This document shows positions 41,257-52,877 of a stretch of DNA of 64,000 bases, in pieces. The position numbers were made by a program, and so were the translations under genes. The notes beneath the pieces were generated by a model, which saw nothing but the letters and a program-made list of their open reading frames with translations, did not search any database and was not told the origin of the DNA. Within the stretch, counting starts at the first letter, position 1. Each line of letters starts with the position of its first letter. The stretch comes from Gracilariopsis chorda. Its lineage: Eukaryota > Rhodophyta > Florideophyceae > Gracilariales > Gracilariaceae. Location of the stretch: the NCBI GenBank assembly GCA_003194525.1, contig NBIV01000028.1, forward strand, positions 186,001 to 250,000, in the 5' to 3' direction.

Positions 41257-43802
41257 ACCTCCTCTTGACTATCCGTGTCATACGTGGTCCATTCACGCCT
41301 TGGGCGGCACACAGCGCATGCACAGGTGTGCACCTGGCGCACAGCGCGGATCCGCTGAGGGCTGAGACACCCGCTAATAGCGGTAGTAATCATAAACACG
41401 CGAAAGCGGCAAAAACACCGAGTCCACAGGGCATCGCTGAGTCTTCCTCCTTGAGGATTGCACTTCAAATGGAGCAGAACATTGGGAAGCAGGCTGGAAA
41501 GGAAGGACAAGATAATGTGATTCAAGTTCTGCGAGAACGGTAAGAAGGAGAAAGAAAATAGTGGTTGGTTTTAACAACCCCTGTATAGAGAGGACTCTTA
41601 AACCAATGCTCTTGGGTAGGCGCGATGCTGGTGCATGTGCTTTACGGAAAAGCCAGCGAACAAAGCGTTTTCATGAGCTGACCCAAAGCTCTGTTCAGAG
41701 CGGCGCAATGTGTCTACCCCTCAAGATTTGCATGAAGCGGCGAATGCAGTTTTCTGATTCTGCTCCAGTTGTAGCGGACATTTTGAACATATTTATTGAG
41801 AGATGTGTATCACAGCGCTCCGAGGTGGTGCACATAGCGCTAGATGAGAAAAATGGAAGACATTCTGTAGTAGGTGGAGTATCAGGTGTAGAAGAGGAGC
41901 AGAAAAGGATTCAGAATGGAGAAGGTTGTTAAGTAGAGATGGAAATTGACAGACATTCACCAGCAAAGACGATGAATCGGACACAGACACAGGTAGATAT
42001 AGAAGATGAAGAAAGTGCGAAGGAGACCACTGCGCCTTCCGAGCTGAAGGCACAAGCTGAAAACAGATTGAAGAGAAGAAGGACGCTTCTGAGATTTGTG
42101 GTCAATCTCACGAACTGAATGAAGAGCAGGCATCCTGTTCTGATTCTCAGGTAGAGCAGAAGCCGCACATGTGGCTATCATCAACGAATATCTCTGAAGG
42201 ACGAGCTATGGAGACCGGGTCATGATCTAAGGTTTAGGCAGACTCCAAAGAGAGATTGGAAAACAATAGAACGCGTTTAGGGGTTTAGGTGAAATTTCAG
42301 GACGGTGGTGAATGTAAGACAGAACTTGCGATGTCAAAAAAGACGCTTTTCTCAGCTTTGAAAGGTTTAAAGGAGGTCTTTGACCTCCCTGCACTGGTTG
42401 CCTACATCTTTAAGACATTAGAATACCTCCATGGTGTACAATACTTCTCAGTTTTGCAGAACAGGAGGTGGAGGTCGTCTGCGCTTCTCAAATGAAAATT
42501 GCGGTGTCTGCGGCACAAGTCGCAGTGTCACTACAATATTCGGGCAAAGTTCCATCCAATGGCAAGATTTTGGGTATTTGAACAGACCTTGATACACAAG
42601 CACACCCCTCAACAGTTTCTATCCCCGGATGATGTTGTGAGAAGGAGGTTTGAGGGCATTCGCTTCTTTTTAGCGTCCCGTCTACAAGAATGGGAAGAGC
42701 ACATACGGAAAAGTGGAGAAGATGTACGTCTATCATGCATATTTCGAACCATCCCCCCCTTCCAGGGAGCCGAGTTCTACAACAGCTCATCCTGCTACCT
42801 TCTATAGCATTCACATGGAATTTTATCTCAAAGCGATGCAGACACAGGTAGCGAAGAAGATATGACGTATGGAAACTCCAGTGGCGCTGAGGACTTTTAT
42901 CCTTTCTTTTGCGTGTTACATAGCACGAAATGTCCTGAGAGGGGAGGCGTCTTTGATTGCCGTGCTTCACGAAGATAAGTACATGAACCCAAACGCGAGC
43001 TTTGGAAGCAACAACCTTCCGTTCGACAGGAAGAACGTAGACTGGGTTCAATTCTACCGAATACGCCGCGGCACAGACCCATCTCAAGGGAAGGTATCGG
43101 GAAAGGTGTCGTAGACGATGTAAAATGCTCGGATGGACTGCTTGATAACGCTTGTAACGTCGACAGTGGCGTAAGAGGCAATTTTGGCATTAGTTCTTTT
43201 GAAGCTGCCCCCTCTGCTGCTTTTCCAAACTCTCCAACACAATCAGTGGTTGTCAAACGCGAGCGTGCACCCCACAACACTGTGAGCCTTTAGCAGTGCT
43301 CAAAAACGAGTGAAGAGAGTGAAACACTTAATGCGAACGTAGCATATGTGCAGCTGAGCAATCCGTTTAAGAAGATGAAGCTTTGCTCATTGATCGATTC
43401 TTACATGACGAAGAGGAGGTTTCGCCATGCTTCTTCGAAGATTCTGATGGAGGAATCCTGAATGAAGAATAGTCAAAAACAAGAGAGAAGAATGGCCTTG
43501 GAGAGAAGGACGAAAGGTACTGGACAGAAGACGCAGATGAAGAACTAAGAACGCAATCAGTCCAGAACACGATATCCAAGGGGAGAATTGAGGAGTGCTT
43601 TAAAACAGCTGTCTTAGCCTATCTGGAAACCGTTCCTCTCGATGCTCCTGGTGTTACAGTTCTGAAAAAAGCTCAGTTTATCGATTAATGCTTCCGGTAC
43701 CACTTATTCGTAAGGACTTCTATATACATTGGATAACGAAAGAGACCTCCGGATAAGACAGATTTTCCGAAGAGTGGTGGTGCGGAACAGCGGAATAGAA
43801 GG
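41257..43802. other. Decayed transposon flank, no clear domains
   Basis: This 2.5-kb stretch has many short + strand open frames (41265-41543, 41561-41932, 42499-42807, 42869-43114). They are rich in Glu/Lys/Ser and consistent with the 5' part of a dead transposon, probably the Mutator-like element that follows. No motif could be named. Confidence 0.4.
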
Positions 43803-46235
43803 GTGCTGAAGAAGGTAATCTTGAAGTGCGATCAATACAATAACAAGATGAGGGGATGCCTCTTCTCGACAACGATTAAGACGGAGGATTCTGGGCAGGA
43901 GGAGGATGGTGGACTGATCTACGTCGCTAATTTAAATGGTTGTAGACATGGACATGGCAACTCCGGGAGTTTTGGTATTACACATCTCAAGCTGCAAATG
44001 CGTTCTGAAGCGATACGTATGACGAGCGATTTGCATATGGGTTTTAGAGATACGATTCGATACCGGGAAGACAAGTACAATCAAAAGATAAATCAGGTAT
44101 CGGCAAGGAAGAAGTTGAGGTATGCTTCCTCCACAAGCAATCCCCACGATTTAGAATGTGTAAGTTTGTGTGACTTGCTATTTTCGTTGAGAAAGGAGGA
44201 TGGAGGGAATAAAGGATTATTTGCTGCGGATGAATCGGGTATGATGAAGTACGCTTGTTGGTCGATTCGAGAGTGGATGTAAGAGCGCCAGAAGTTCGGC
44301 ATTGTCCCGGGGGTGTCTATTGATTGCAAAGCCATTGCCAATAGATATGGGTTCCTTCTAGTCACAATTAATGGAAGAGCCAAGGATGGTCATATGTTGA
44401 CTTCATTCACGGGGTATATGTGCTTCGAGACAGAAGAAAACTTCGTACGAACTCTTTCCTATCTCGAATCTATAGTTGCCGTTTTACCGGCAATGGTAGT
44501 GATGAACCAGAACAATGCGTGTATAAATGCAGTTGAAAAGGGCTTCAATTCGCCCTATATAAGCCTCGAAGAATGGCACCTGAACGAGAATCAGAAGAAG
44601 AATGTGGCCAGTTGGTGCAAAAAAATAGGTCAGATGGATTGCATGCATGATAAGAAGAAAGGCCTGTTCAACCTCAGGCATTCATATACGTCGGAAACGT
44701 TTTTCGAAAGGAATAGAATGCTAGAATCCAAGTCCTTTTATGCTTCTCACGATCTTCTCTCCGTATTCTGTAAGTACTTGTACCACTACAAGCTGCATAT
44801 GCTGGTGTCTTGCTTCTGAAATGCGGCTATACCTACCCGCCACATGTTCCAAGGGACGAGCTACACCGAAGCTTCTAATTTTGCATACAAGAAGATCATT
44901 ATATCGAAGAAGATTCCCTTGTGCAAGGTTCTTTTGGAGGTCCGTCTTATATCTCAAGAACGAACTGATAATCGGAACTTTGAGCTTGTATGAACCTTAT
45001 CTTCTTCTTCTCAAAGTGGGAGATATCGGAAGAAAAGGGAGCCTGAGCACTTTCTACCTGTAGAAGTTGTAGACCACTTTGTGGCTGAGTACCCGAACTA
45101 CGCTTTGGCGCAATTCGTAGATTTGAGCTTTAAGGCGTCGAAGAACTACATTCTTTCCAGCAAAGAGGTTGCTGACTATTCACAGGAAAAGTAGCCGGAA
45201 GCAACCAGAAACCTGGAAAGTCGTTCAACCCCAGCAATTGGACCAGTAGCTCGCTTTAAGTTGAAATGGGGAAGCCACCTGAGTCAGAGCCGGAATGAGT
45301 GGGTGGATGAAGAACGCTCATCACGGGAGACTTTTGTACAATTCTCAAAACGGTATACGGGGTCGGGGGATGACGTAGAGGCAGAGTTTATTGGTGTATG
45401 TTCCTGTGGGCAACCGTGGTCAGTTATCTTTGCTTGTCGTCACATAGTTCGATGTGCCGTGGTATATCAGGAAGAACGCCTGCGGTTCCCTGAAGTACGA
45501 AACATGATAGGATTCTTCATCCCTCCGGAAGCGCTTTTCTCTACGTACTGGAGATAAGATATATCTGCCTTGACAGTCCGTTACATGGCGAAACTCAGGT
45601 CAGAGACCCGATACTTCAACAGCGAGGGGATGAATTACCGACTATGCCATTTTGATGAGTCGACGGAGAAAAATTATATCGCCACTAACCCAGATATACT
45701 TAGAACCAGTAGAGAACACTTGGAAGTAGATGGGTACAATACGTACATGGAAGTAAAAAACCTTTACGATGCTTTAAAATGACAAGCTACTGGAATTGGA
45801 CGTGTTACGGTGTGTAGAGTTCTACGTATTTTAAGGGATGTCATAGCATGCATTCAGCAAGAAAAAGCGACACACTTCGATGCTAGAGGTACCTTTAGAA
45901 CAAGGTCGGCTTCACTGACAGAACGCACGGAACAAATAGACAACACTGTCACTATACTGCATCCATTTTCTTCTACAAAAGATTTCAGTTCCTCAGGGAT
46001 CCTTCCGCCAAACAACGTACGCCAGAGGGCGCAACGGAGAAAGAAAACCTCCTTGGAGTGCACGGGAAGGTGGGCGAGGACAAGCCGGCATTCGTCCCAG
46101 GAAGCATCTCAGAAAGACTATCACCCACTTTCAATTTCCTCAGAGCCAGCTGTGACACCCCCAACTTCCATAGACCAAGACGTGCAAGACAAAGCACTTC
46201 GAATTATGTCAAAGTCTCTCGCACACATCTACTAG
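43803..46235 (+). pseudogene. Mutator-like (MULE) transposase, decayed
   Basis: One reading frame runs through the region, broken by several stops (for example at 44280 and 44817). The order is that of a MULE transposase. First comes a FAR1/WRKY-GCM1-like DNA-binding part (ILKCDQYNNKMRGCLF ... NGCRHGHG). The DDE core follows: SIDCKAIANRYGF, LLVTINGRAKDGHML, FVRTLSYLES, then VVMNQNNACINAV and EEWHLNENQKKN, the typical C/W-H-x-x-x-N block. A SWIM zinc finger, CSCGQPWSVIFACRHIVRCAVVY, lies at about 45400-45470. The position that normally carries the second catalytic Asp (TDxx) reads MNQN, so even the core is inactivated. The 45810-46235 part is probably the C-terminal tail. Confidence 0.83.
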
Positions 46236-48668
46236 CTGTAACATTGACCACAGCTTTTTGATCGCTTTCTTACTTTCATAATCTCTTTGAGCTTTTTCTG
46301 TTCTTCGTAAAAGCCCCGGTTTCTTGCTCCCGTCGCCTTCTCCTTCACACTAGTTCTTTGTTCAAATTTTATATATTGTAGCGTATCAAAGAGAAATTCC
46401 CTTTGCATATTCCACATTTCCGTCAGTGAACGCGTGAACAGTCTTCCTTACATCTGACAGCCCCTAAAGTGACGCTCACGTAGGAATATGCCATACACCT
46501 TCATCCACGTAGAGCCAACGTATCTTCTAAGAGACTCAACAATAGAATCAGCTAAACTCATGAACAAACAATCCAAACCCACTTGAACTATAAGCCACAT
46601 CAAACGCCTACCTGCAGTCCTAGGCTTAGACCTAAGAAGGTTCTCAATTTTCTCATCAGATGCGTTGCTTTTTATAAGCTCACTTAACATATCTGCAAGC
46701 TTGCTTAACCCTCGCATAGGATTCCAAAGGAACATGTTAGCAGCTAGGTCGATGTGTAGCCGCTCGGCCATCTTTCGTACCATGTGTTCCATCTCCTTTT
46801 AATCTGATACCGAATCAGTTAGGCTTCCGGAAAGCTCGGCAGAGGTATGTACAGCCAAGTTTGCCCGTCGCTTGCTTCGGGTCCTCAATTTCTTGGAGAT
46901 CACTTCCCTAGAACGTGAACCCAAAGTCTTTCCTATTACTCGGATCCAGCTTGTCAGTAGCTTCTGTAGCGCCAATAAATCTCCCCAGAAACTCACCACA
47001 GCGTGGCTTGTCAGTCTCCATATTAGAAAAGTTACGAACAAGTTTGGGACAGCACTAACAGAAAATAGTCCACTCGCCTGGTGAGTCCACTAGACCTGCA
47101 AGTAACTCGATACTCTTTTCCTGGTGTATGATCTTTGACCTGAACGTCGCCATTAGTGCCTCATGCAGCAACCATTTGTAGTTAGGGGCTTTGACTTCGT
47201 TCGCAAGAATTTTCTGGAATTCACGAACTGACGGATTAGTCCACTACTTTTCCATAGCTCCCTTTGGCTTCCTGTTCAAAACGTGTAGATCCATTAACGC
47301 TGACGTAGTTGTAGGCGACTTCGGAGTTAGATCATGTTGTGGTGTACGAGGTACGGGTTGCCAAGAGGTAGATTCCTCCCGTGTCAGATCAACAGCCTAT
47401 GTAGATTCACTTACCTCTTTTTTTGAGAGCGCTACACCACAAGCGGATGTCCCAAACCGAAGGCTCACAGAAAAGCCGTTAAGAATACAGGAGAGAGTCT
47501 GGCTCGGTGAGGGCGTGATCATAAGGTAAACAAATGTTTGCGGAGCACGATTATGATTCCCTATCCCTCTTCTTGCTCGGTTACGCTCACCATTTTGCAC
47601 AATGATGGCGCCAAATGGCAATTATGAGACTTACGTTTTGCTTAGTTGGCGGCAGGAGAGAGCAGAGATAGAGGGAATCTCCTGACTTTGCAGATGTACT
47701 GGTTGAATTCCAAAATAAGGGCATATAACTGGCTACAATATGATCTGAAGTGGCGTTGGCACATGTGCGGGCCGCCGTGGCACGTGCCCACTGACTCTGT
47801 CTTTTTATTGGTGCAAATACGCGCTGACTTGCTTACACTATGTAGGTCGTGTAGTTTAGCCCTTTCCCGATTAAGAAGAATGTAAGAAGGATACAGTTGA
47901 ATTATTCTGGCAGGCGGACGGGTAAGTTGCTGTGTTGCGTAGAGGGAGTGCCGTGCCACAGCTTCTTTTGTCCGCTTTGCGTTTGCACTTCCTCTTTAAC
48001 CCGCGCCACATTTTTGGCATTGCGCGCAGTCTGCCGCTACACTGTCGCTCCATAAAGAGCTGTGTGTTTTGTCACGCAACGAACCACAACCGGGTAGGAC
48101 TTTTGTCCACTACGAGGTAAGTATGGTTTATGTTACGTGGTTCCCTTTTTTCTACTAACATGAAGGGGAAGAAAAGGTAAAGCTTCCCTAAGTAGCTACC
48201 GAACGTCTGAAGACCGTTCGGAAGGGGCCTACTGACACATACAATTGGAGTGGCAACTCGCCGTGACCGTTACTTCATCACTCACAATTTTCCAAGCAGT
48301 GCTCCATGTCTCCCCTATATTTAAAAATACAAAATGAGAACAACATATCGAAAAGTAGTACCCAATTAGAGCACTTCTACCAGTGGTCTATGTTATGGAC
48401 ATTTGTTTAGACCATCACATTTAATTTGGCATCCCAAAGAATGTGCAAGTCTACCAGTAGGGTCCTATATGCTTAACTAGGAGTAGGAGTCGTTGGCAAT
48501 ACACAAAACACTAGACAATCAATTCAGCAGCCAACCAAGCGCCCTGTATAAGGTACAAAGAATCACAGCCAACATGTTCGAACGACGCCGTTCGATTTCC
48601 TCGCCTTGGCTCGATCGTTCCGGCCACTGAAAATACTGGCTGATGCCTTCGGAGTCAGGGCTGCATAA
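46236..48668. other. 2.4-kb stretch between two dead transposases
   Basis: On the minus strand, 46448-47041 is open in one frame apart from one TAA (46799-46801). It reads as helical, Leu/Lys-rich protein without a known domain and could be a second transposon ORF. A short imperfect palindrome lies near 48208-48223. Nothing else was recognised. Confidence 0.35.
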
Positions 48669-49819
48669 CGTAGAAGAAGCAGACATGTTTTTATGCCTGA
48701 CCAGACCGTAGAAGTTGCTGGAGCTCTAGAATTCTCATCATTGATTCGAAAACGCACGATGATCAAACAAAAATGCAGACAACCTAGTTCCAAAAACATA
48801 CTACGAGAGCAACGCACATAGACTGCGGACTACCTTAATGGCCATCCAACCTATATCTTGCGTTCGTTTAGGCGTCATTTCCGAGCTTCCAGAGTTATGT
48901 TTGAAGAACGGTTGGATATTTTGACTTCTTGTTTTCCACAAATATAGAAGCAACAAAAAAATGCGGCGGAGAATAAAGACGTTACTGCTGTATTAAAGAC
49001 ATTTGCATGCGTAAGAATGCTGGGAGCTGCTCGCTCCTTTGATAACCTGGATGATGGGTATCAAATGGATGCAGAGACTATCAGAAGTTACTTTTACCCA
49101 TTTTTTTCTTGTACCTTACATCTATACGGAGACGGGTACCTAAAAAGACTGCTGACGAGAAGCGAACTACAAGACATATCAGACAGATACATTGAAGATG
49201 GTTTCAATGGATGCATTGCATGCGTTGATTGCTGCAAAATAAACTGGAAAACTGCCCTGGTTCACTGACGACCGTACCATAATACGAACGACGAGGAGGC
49301 GGCTACAATTGCTATTGAAGCATGGGCAGATACATATCTTTTTGCGCGGCATTTGCTCGCTGTTAATTTTAGCACAAACAATGACAAAACAATTTAGAAG
49401 TATCCCCATTATTCAATTCTATATTGAACGGTACGTATGATATAAATCTCCCAACTGACTACATATTTCATCTTAATGCGCTAAACAAGCATGTAGGTTA
49501 TTTTCTCATGGATGTAAGATATCCCTGGTGGACCATACTTGCGCGTCCGACTCATCTTCCGGCGAGCGTGGACGAAGTGCTGTACACAAAATTACAGGAA
49601 TCATTACGAAAAGTCATTGAAAGGGCTTTTGGTGTTCTACTGGCTCGGTTTCAGGTACTGCGAAGAGAATCTTTCTTAAGGTATAAGAAAAACATGGTCA
49701 TAGTAGGTAAAGTCTGTGTTATACTGCACAACATGCACGTTTTCATGAATCGAGAGGGCTTTTTTATGGACGATTCGCAAGCTGAGGGACAAGCAGTAAA
49801 CCTCATTATGAAACTTTAA
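48669..49819 (+). pseudogene. PIF/Harbinger nuclease, decayed
   Basis: The frame gives ILREQ, DYLNGHPTYILRSFRRHFRASR (N-terminal PIF region), KDVTAVLKTFACVRMLGAARSF, and YLKRLLTRSELQDIS. The first catalytic block is GCIACVDCCKINWKTAL, then EEAATIAIEAWADTYLFARH. After a frameshift near 49398 it continues SPLFNSILNGTY, then YFLMDVRYPWW (second Asp). RKVIERAFGVLLARFQVL (Glu) and VCVILHNMHV close the family signature. In-frame stops occur at about 48819, 48945 and 49266. All three acidic residues are still readable, so decay is moderate. The N-terminal part resembles the open frame at 63681-64000. Confidence 0.85.
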
Positions 49820-50766
49820 GATTAATAGACTGTTCGTCTACAGGAAAGAAGGACAGAAGAACTTTAACAAGAACAGGAAGCCAAAGAGTCAATCATGGTA
49901 TACGGCAGATTGGATTTCGAGGCACTGAGCAGAAAGGAGATCATTATTACGTCACCAATTGGCTTCAGTGCTCTGCGATAGGAGCTAGTTATAGGCTTGG
50001 AAGAACGAAGGCGCAGGTACAAGAACGTGGCGTAGGTTTATATTCCTGTTACTTATAGTTGATGGGTGTAAAATTGACCTCTCAGAGTAGACTACCTGAG
50101 AGGGTTCCCGCTGTTTTCGCTTTGTGTTCATACGGTCAGGGGCACAAACCGATATCAAGAAGCAGCTTGCTGTTCCCTGAAGCGATGCGATAGACTCCAT
50201 TCGAGCATTACGTAGACACAAGGGCACCACCCTCGACAGAAGCGATGATGACATACGAAGGATATTCTTTGGCTAAATGTACTCCGATGGATTCCTTTGT
50301 ACTAAGACTCTACTCTATCTTGTCCCCGTCACCGACACCACAATCGTATCTGTTGCTCGGCACCGTACTTCTTTGATATCCGTTCATGTAGCTCTTTATC
50401 CTCCGTCGCCTGCGGCTCAAAATCTTTGCCATGGTCTCCTTCAACTCAGAAGATTTAGGGTCCAAGAGTTTGAGCAGCTCAATATCCTCTACTTCCTGCC
50501 TTTCCAACTACGACCTCTCCTTTTCTTGCCTCAAGAACCTATTACTCTCCATTAGAATTGCTTGAATTCTGCGTAGAGAGTCCGTCACCCTTGATTCTTC
50601 TTTAGCGTTCTTCTCTTCTAGTTTTCGTTTCTTTATTCTTTTCAGGCGTATTTATTCATTACTGGAAAACAACTCTTCCTCGATTTCTCTCTTGGTCACC
50701 AGACAGACATTCTTATCCTTGCTAGGTTGAGCCTGTGAACGCTCATCAGAGCGTTCTATACCATCT
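49820..50766. other. Spacer right of the Harbinger relic
   Basis: A 950-bp stretch without recognised domains; it may include the 3' part and terminal repeat of the Harbinger element. No inverted terminal repeat was identified. Confidence 0.35.
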
Positions 50767-51407
50767 TGTAGTGCAATGCCCGGAAGCGGGAGTGCACTGA
50801 AAGACGTTCGCGATCTTTCCTCGTTAGAGGTGAGCCCAGTTGGGTAGAGCCCTCCTAGGAGTGGCACTTCTATGTCGGGTAGTAAGGTCAAGGCCACCCG
50901 TCGCGACTTGCACGGGGAGGTTGAGGCAAGATTCGGGTATCCGCAGGAGCAGTGTATGGGGGTGGTCGTCCCCTAGAGAGGTGAGGTTTTCACGTTAGTG
51001 GCACGCGCGAACACGAGCCGTGGGTAGCGGAAAAGCCACCCTGTAAAGGGAAAAATATAGGGGAGCTGAGTCACGAGTGTCGTGATGAAGACTAACGGCA
51101 GTGCCGGTAAATAAACCTTATACAAGGCGAACACCAAGACAGCTCGAATAACAATCCGAATACTCGGGTCCTTTAGATAGGAAAGCGGGTCAGACTTTTA
51201 GTATGCGACGGTGCTTCCCTCCAAAGAGGAGTAGAAAAAACGCGAAGGCGGTGAGGTCTAGAGCCAATTCTCCAGGTTGGTGTCCCTTGTCGGCGAAGTT
51301 TTACTGGTGCGACGGCAACCCGCCGGCGCAGTAAGTATTAACCATCCCATAAATTGGTGTAAAAATAATAAATAGAATTAAGTAAATTACTCCACTTTGG
51401 TGGTTCA
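50767..51407 (+). repeat. LTR-like repeat, right copy (TG...CA, 641 bp)
   Basis: It starts TGTAGTGCAATGCCCGGAAG and ends ...GGTGGTTCA. It is related to 40566-41256 at both ends and in internal blocks, in the same orientation, but diverged and about 50 bp shorter. The two may be old LTRs or solo LTRs of one family rather than a recent pair. Confidence 0.55.
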
Positions 51408-52877
51408 TGCCCACTACTGTGGCCAACCGCCAATTTACTCTTCCGTTTTCCACGTGTCAAATCCATTATTAGTGGTCGTAGTTCATGCAATGACTACATT
51501 ACCGAAACATTCGGGAAATCAACCAAGTACCAAGAATCCCTCTGTGAGGGCATTGAATTTCACATCGGCTTCTATTGTAATTGTCTTGCTCTCCTTCGTT
51601 GAGTTTGACTTCCTCTTTTTCTTGGCGCCTTCATCTGAAAATTTATCTCACTCAGAGAGATAATCTGCACTCGAAAAACATTTTTTCTACTTCGCCGCAT
51701 ACACAAGGATTGCATCTTTCGACTTTATGTCTGCTCTCTTTCGATATTTTTCTTGCACAATGTCGTCGAATAAATTTTCGTTTGGCCCTGATATCTTTAT
51801 TGACTTCACCGCACTCCTTGCAGCCAGAAATTGCTGCGTCTTTCTGGGTACCCTATGCCAGGTGTGTTTTAGAGACGAAGAGCTGCGATCCATTTTATAT
51901 TTCCTTCTAAATATATCTTCTATTCCAGCCCAGATTGTCTTGTTGCGCTAAGTACAATAGTTTGCTAACTGTTGAATACAAGCATTTGCCAGAAAAAATG
52001 TCTCATCGTGTGTAACAGCTTTGCTTCTACTAATGCATTCGTTTGGTTTGTGTATGCAGTATTTCATATCTTTGCTACCCTATTTTTTGCTTGATTCGCG
52101 ATCTACGTTAGTGAATGAAGTATGATCGTACTGTTTTGATTTAATGACTGACGAATGTTGTTGGTCTTCCTTCTGTTAACAGAAATATCTTGGAGCGGCT
52201 ATTTCGTCTTTTGTGTGCTCTGCTTGGTTTTTATCCCACTTGGACGCCCCGTACGTTGAAAATGTGGTTGGAGACATAATTGTGCAGAGTACGCTGAAAC
52301 AAGGTTACAAAACGGTGAAGGGGTTGATGAAATCATGTTGGATGCAAGATTTCAGGTTTTGAAGGGATAGAGATTGTCACAAAATATGCTTTTCGTTGGC
52401 GCGAAGATTTGTTACCCGCACATTTTACGCGCCAAAAATCTGTTTGATATTGAACCAGTGTGCTCTGTTAGGTCAATGAAGTTCTCAATAGCCATTAAAA
52501 TTTCAAATCAGGGTTTCTACTTTCATTTCTACATTTTCCTCGTATTGAAATGAAAAGAAGAAATCACAAGGCGGATATGGCAACGAGAAATGCCAATAAG
52601 AACGCTGGTAAGGATACCGAAATCGCCCAAGGCACGATATTTTAAGTTTTTTTGGGGATATAGGTCTCTGCTAGACTTGCTCTTACAGTTAACCAAAAAG
52701 AGAAGAAAACGGACATAGGCGAACGGAGATGGTACCACCGTGCGTAAACAAAGAATCAAGAAAAGGTAATAGCAGTATCATCTGCATGGCGGAGATGATG
52801 ATCAGTTGAACTAATGATTTGGTATCCGTTAGAATGCACAACGTTAACTTCCGATTCATGATAGATTCCAGATCAAA
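51408..52877. other. Spacer between LTR-like repeat and copia element
   Basis: This 1.5-kb AT-rich stretch has no recognised gene. Minus-strand frame 51687-51893 (helical, Lys-rich, with a Trp near its start) is vaguely like Myb/SANT-associated transposon proteins, but this is too weak to call. The 3' LTR of the copia element should lie here but was not delimited. Confidence 0.35.

Noticed and set aside
46448-47041. Minus-strand frame with one internal stop, between two dead transposases
   Set aside because: Helical composition but no recognisable domain; kept only as a remark.
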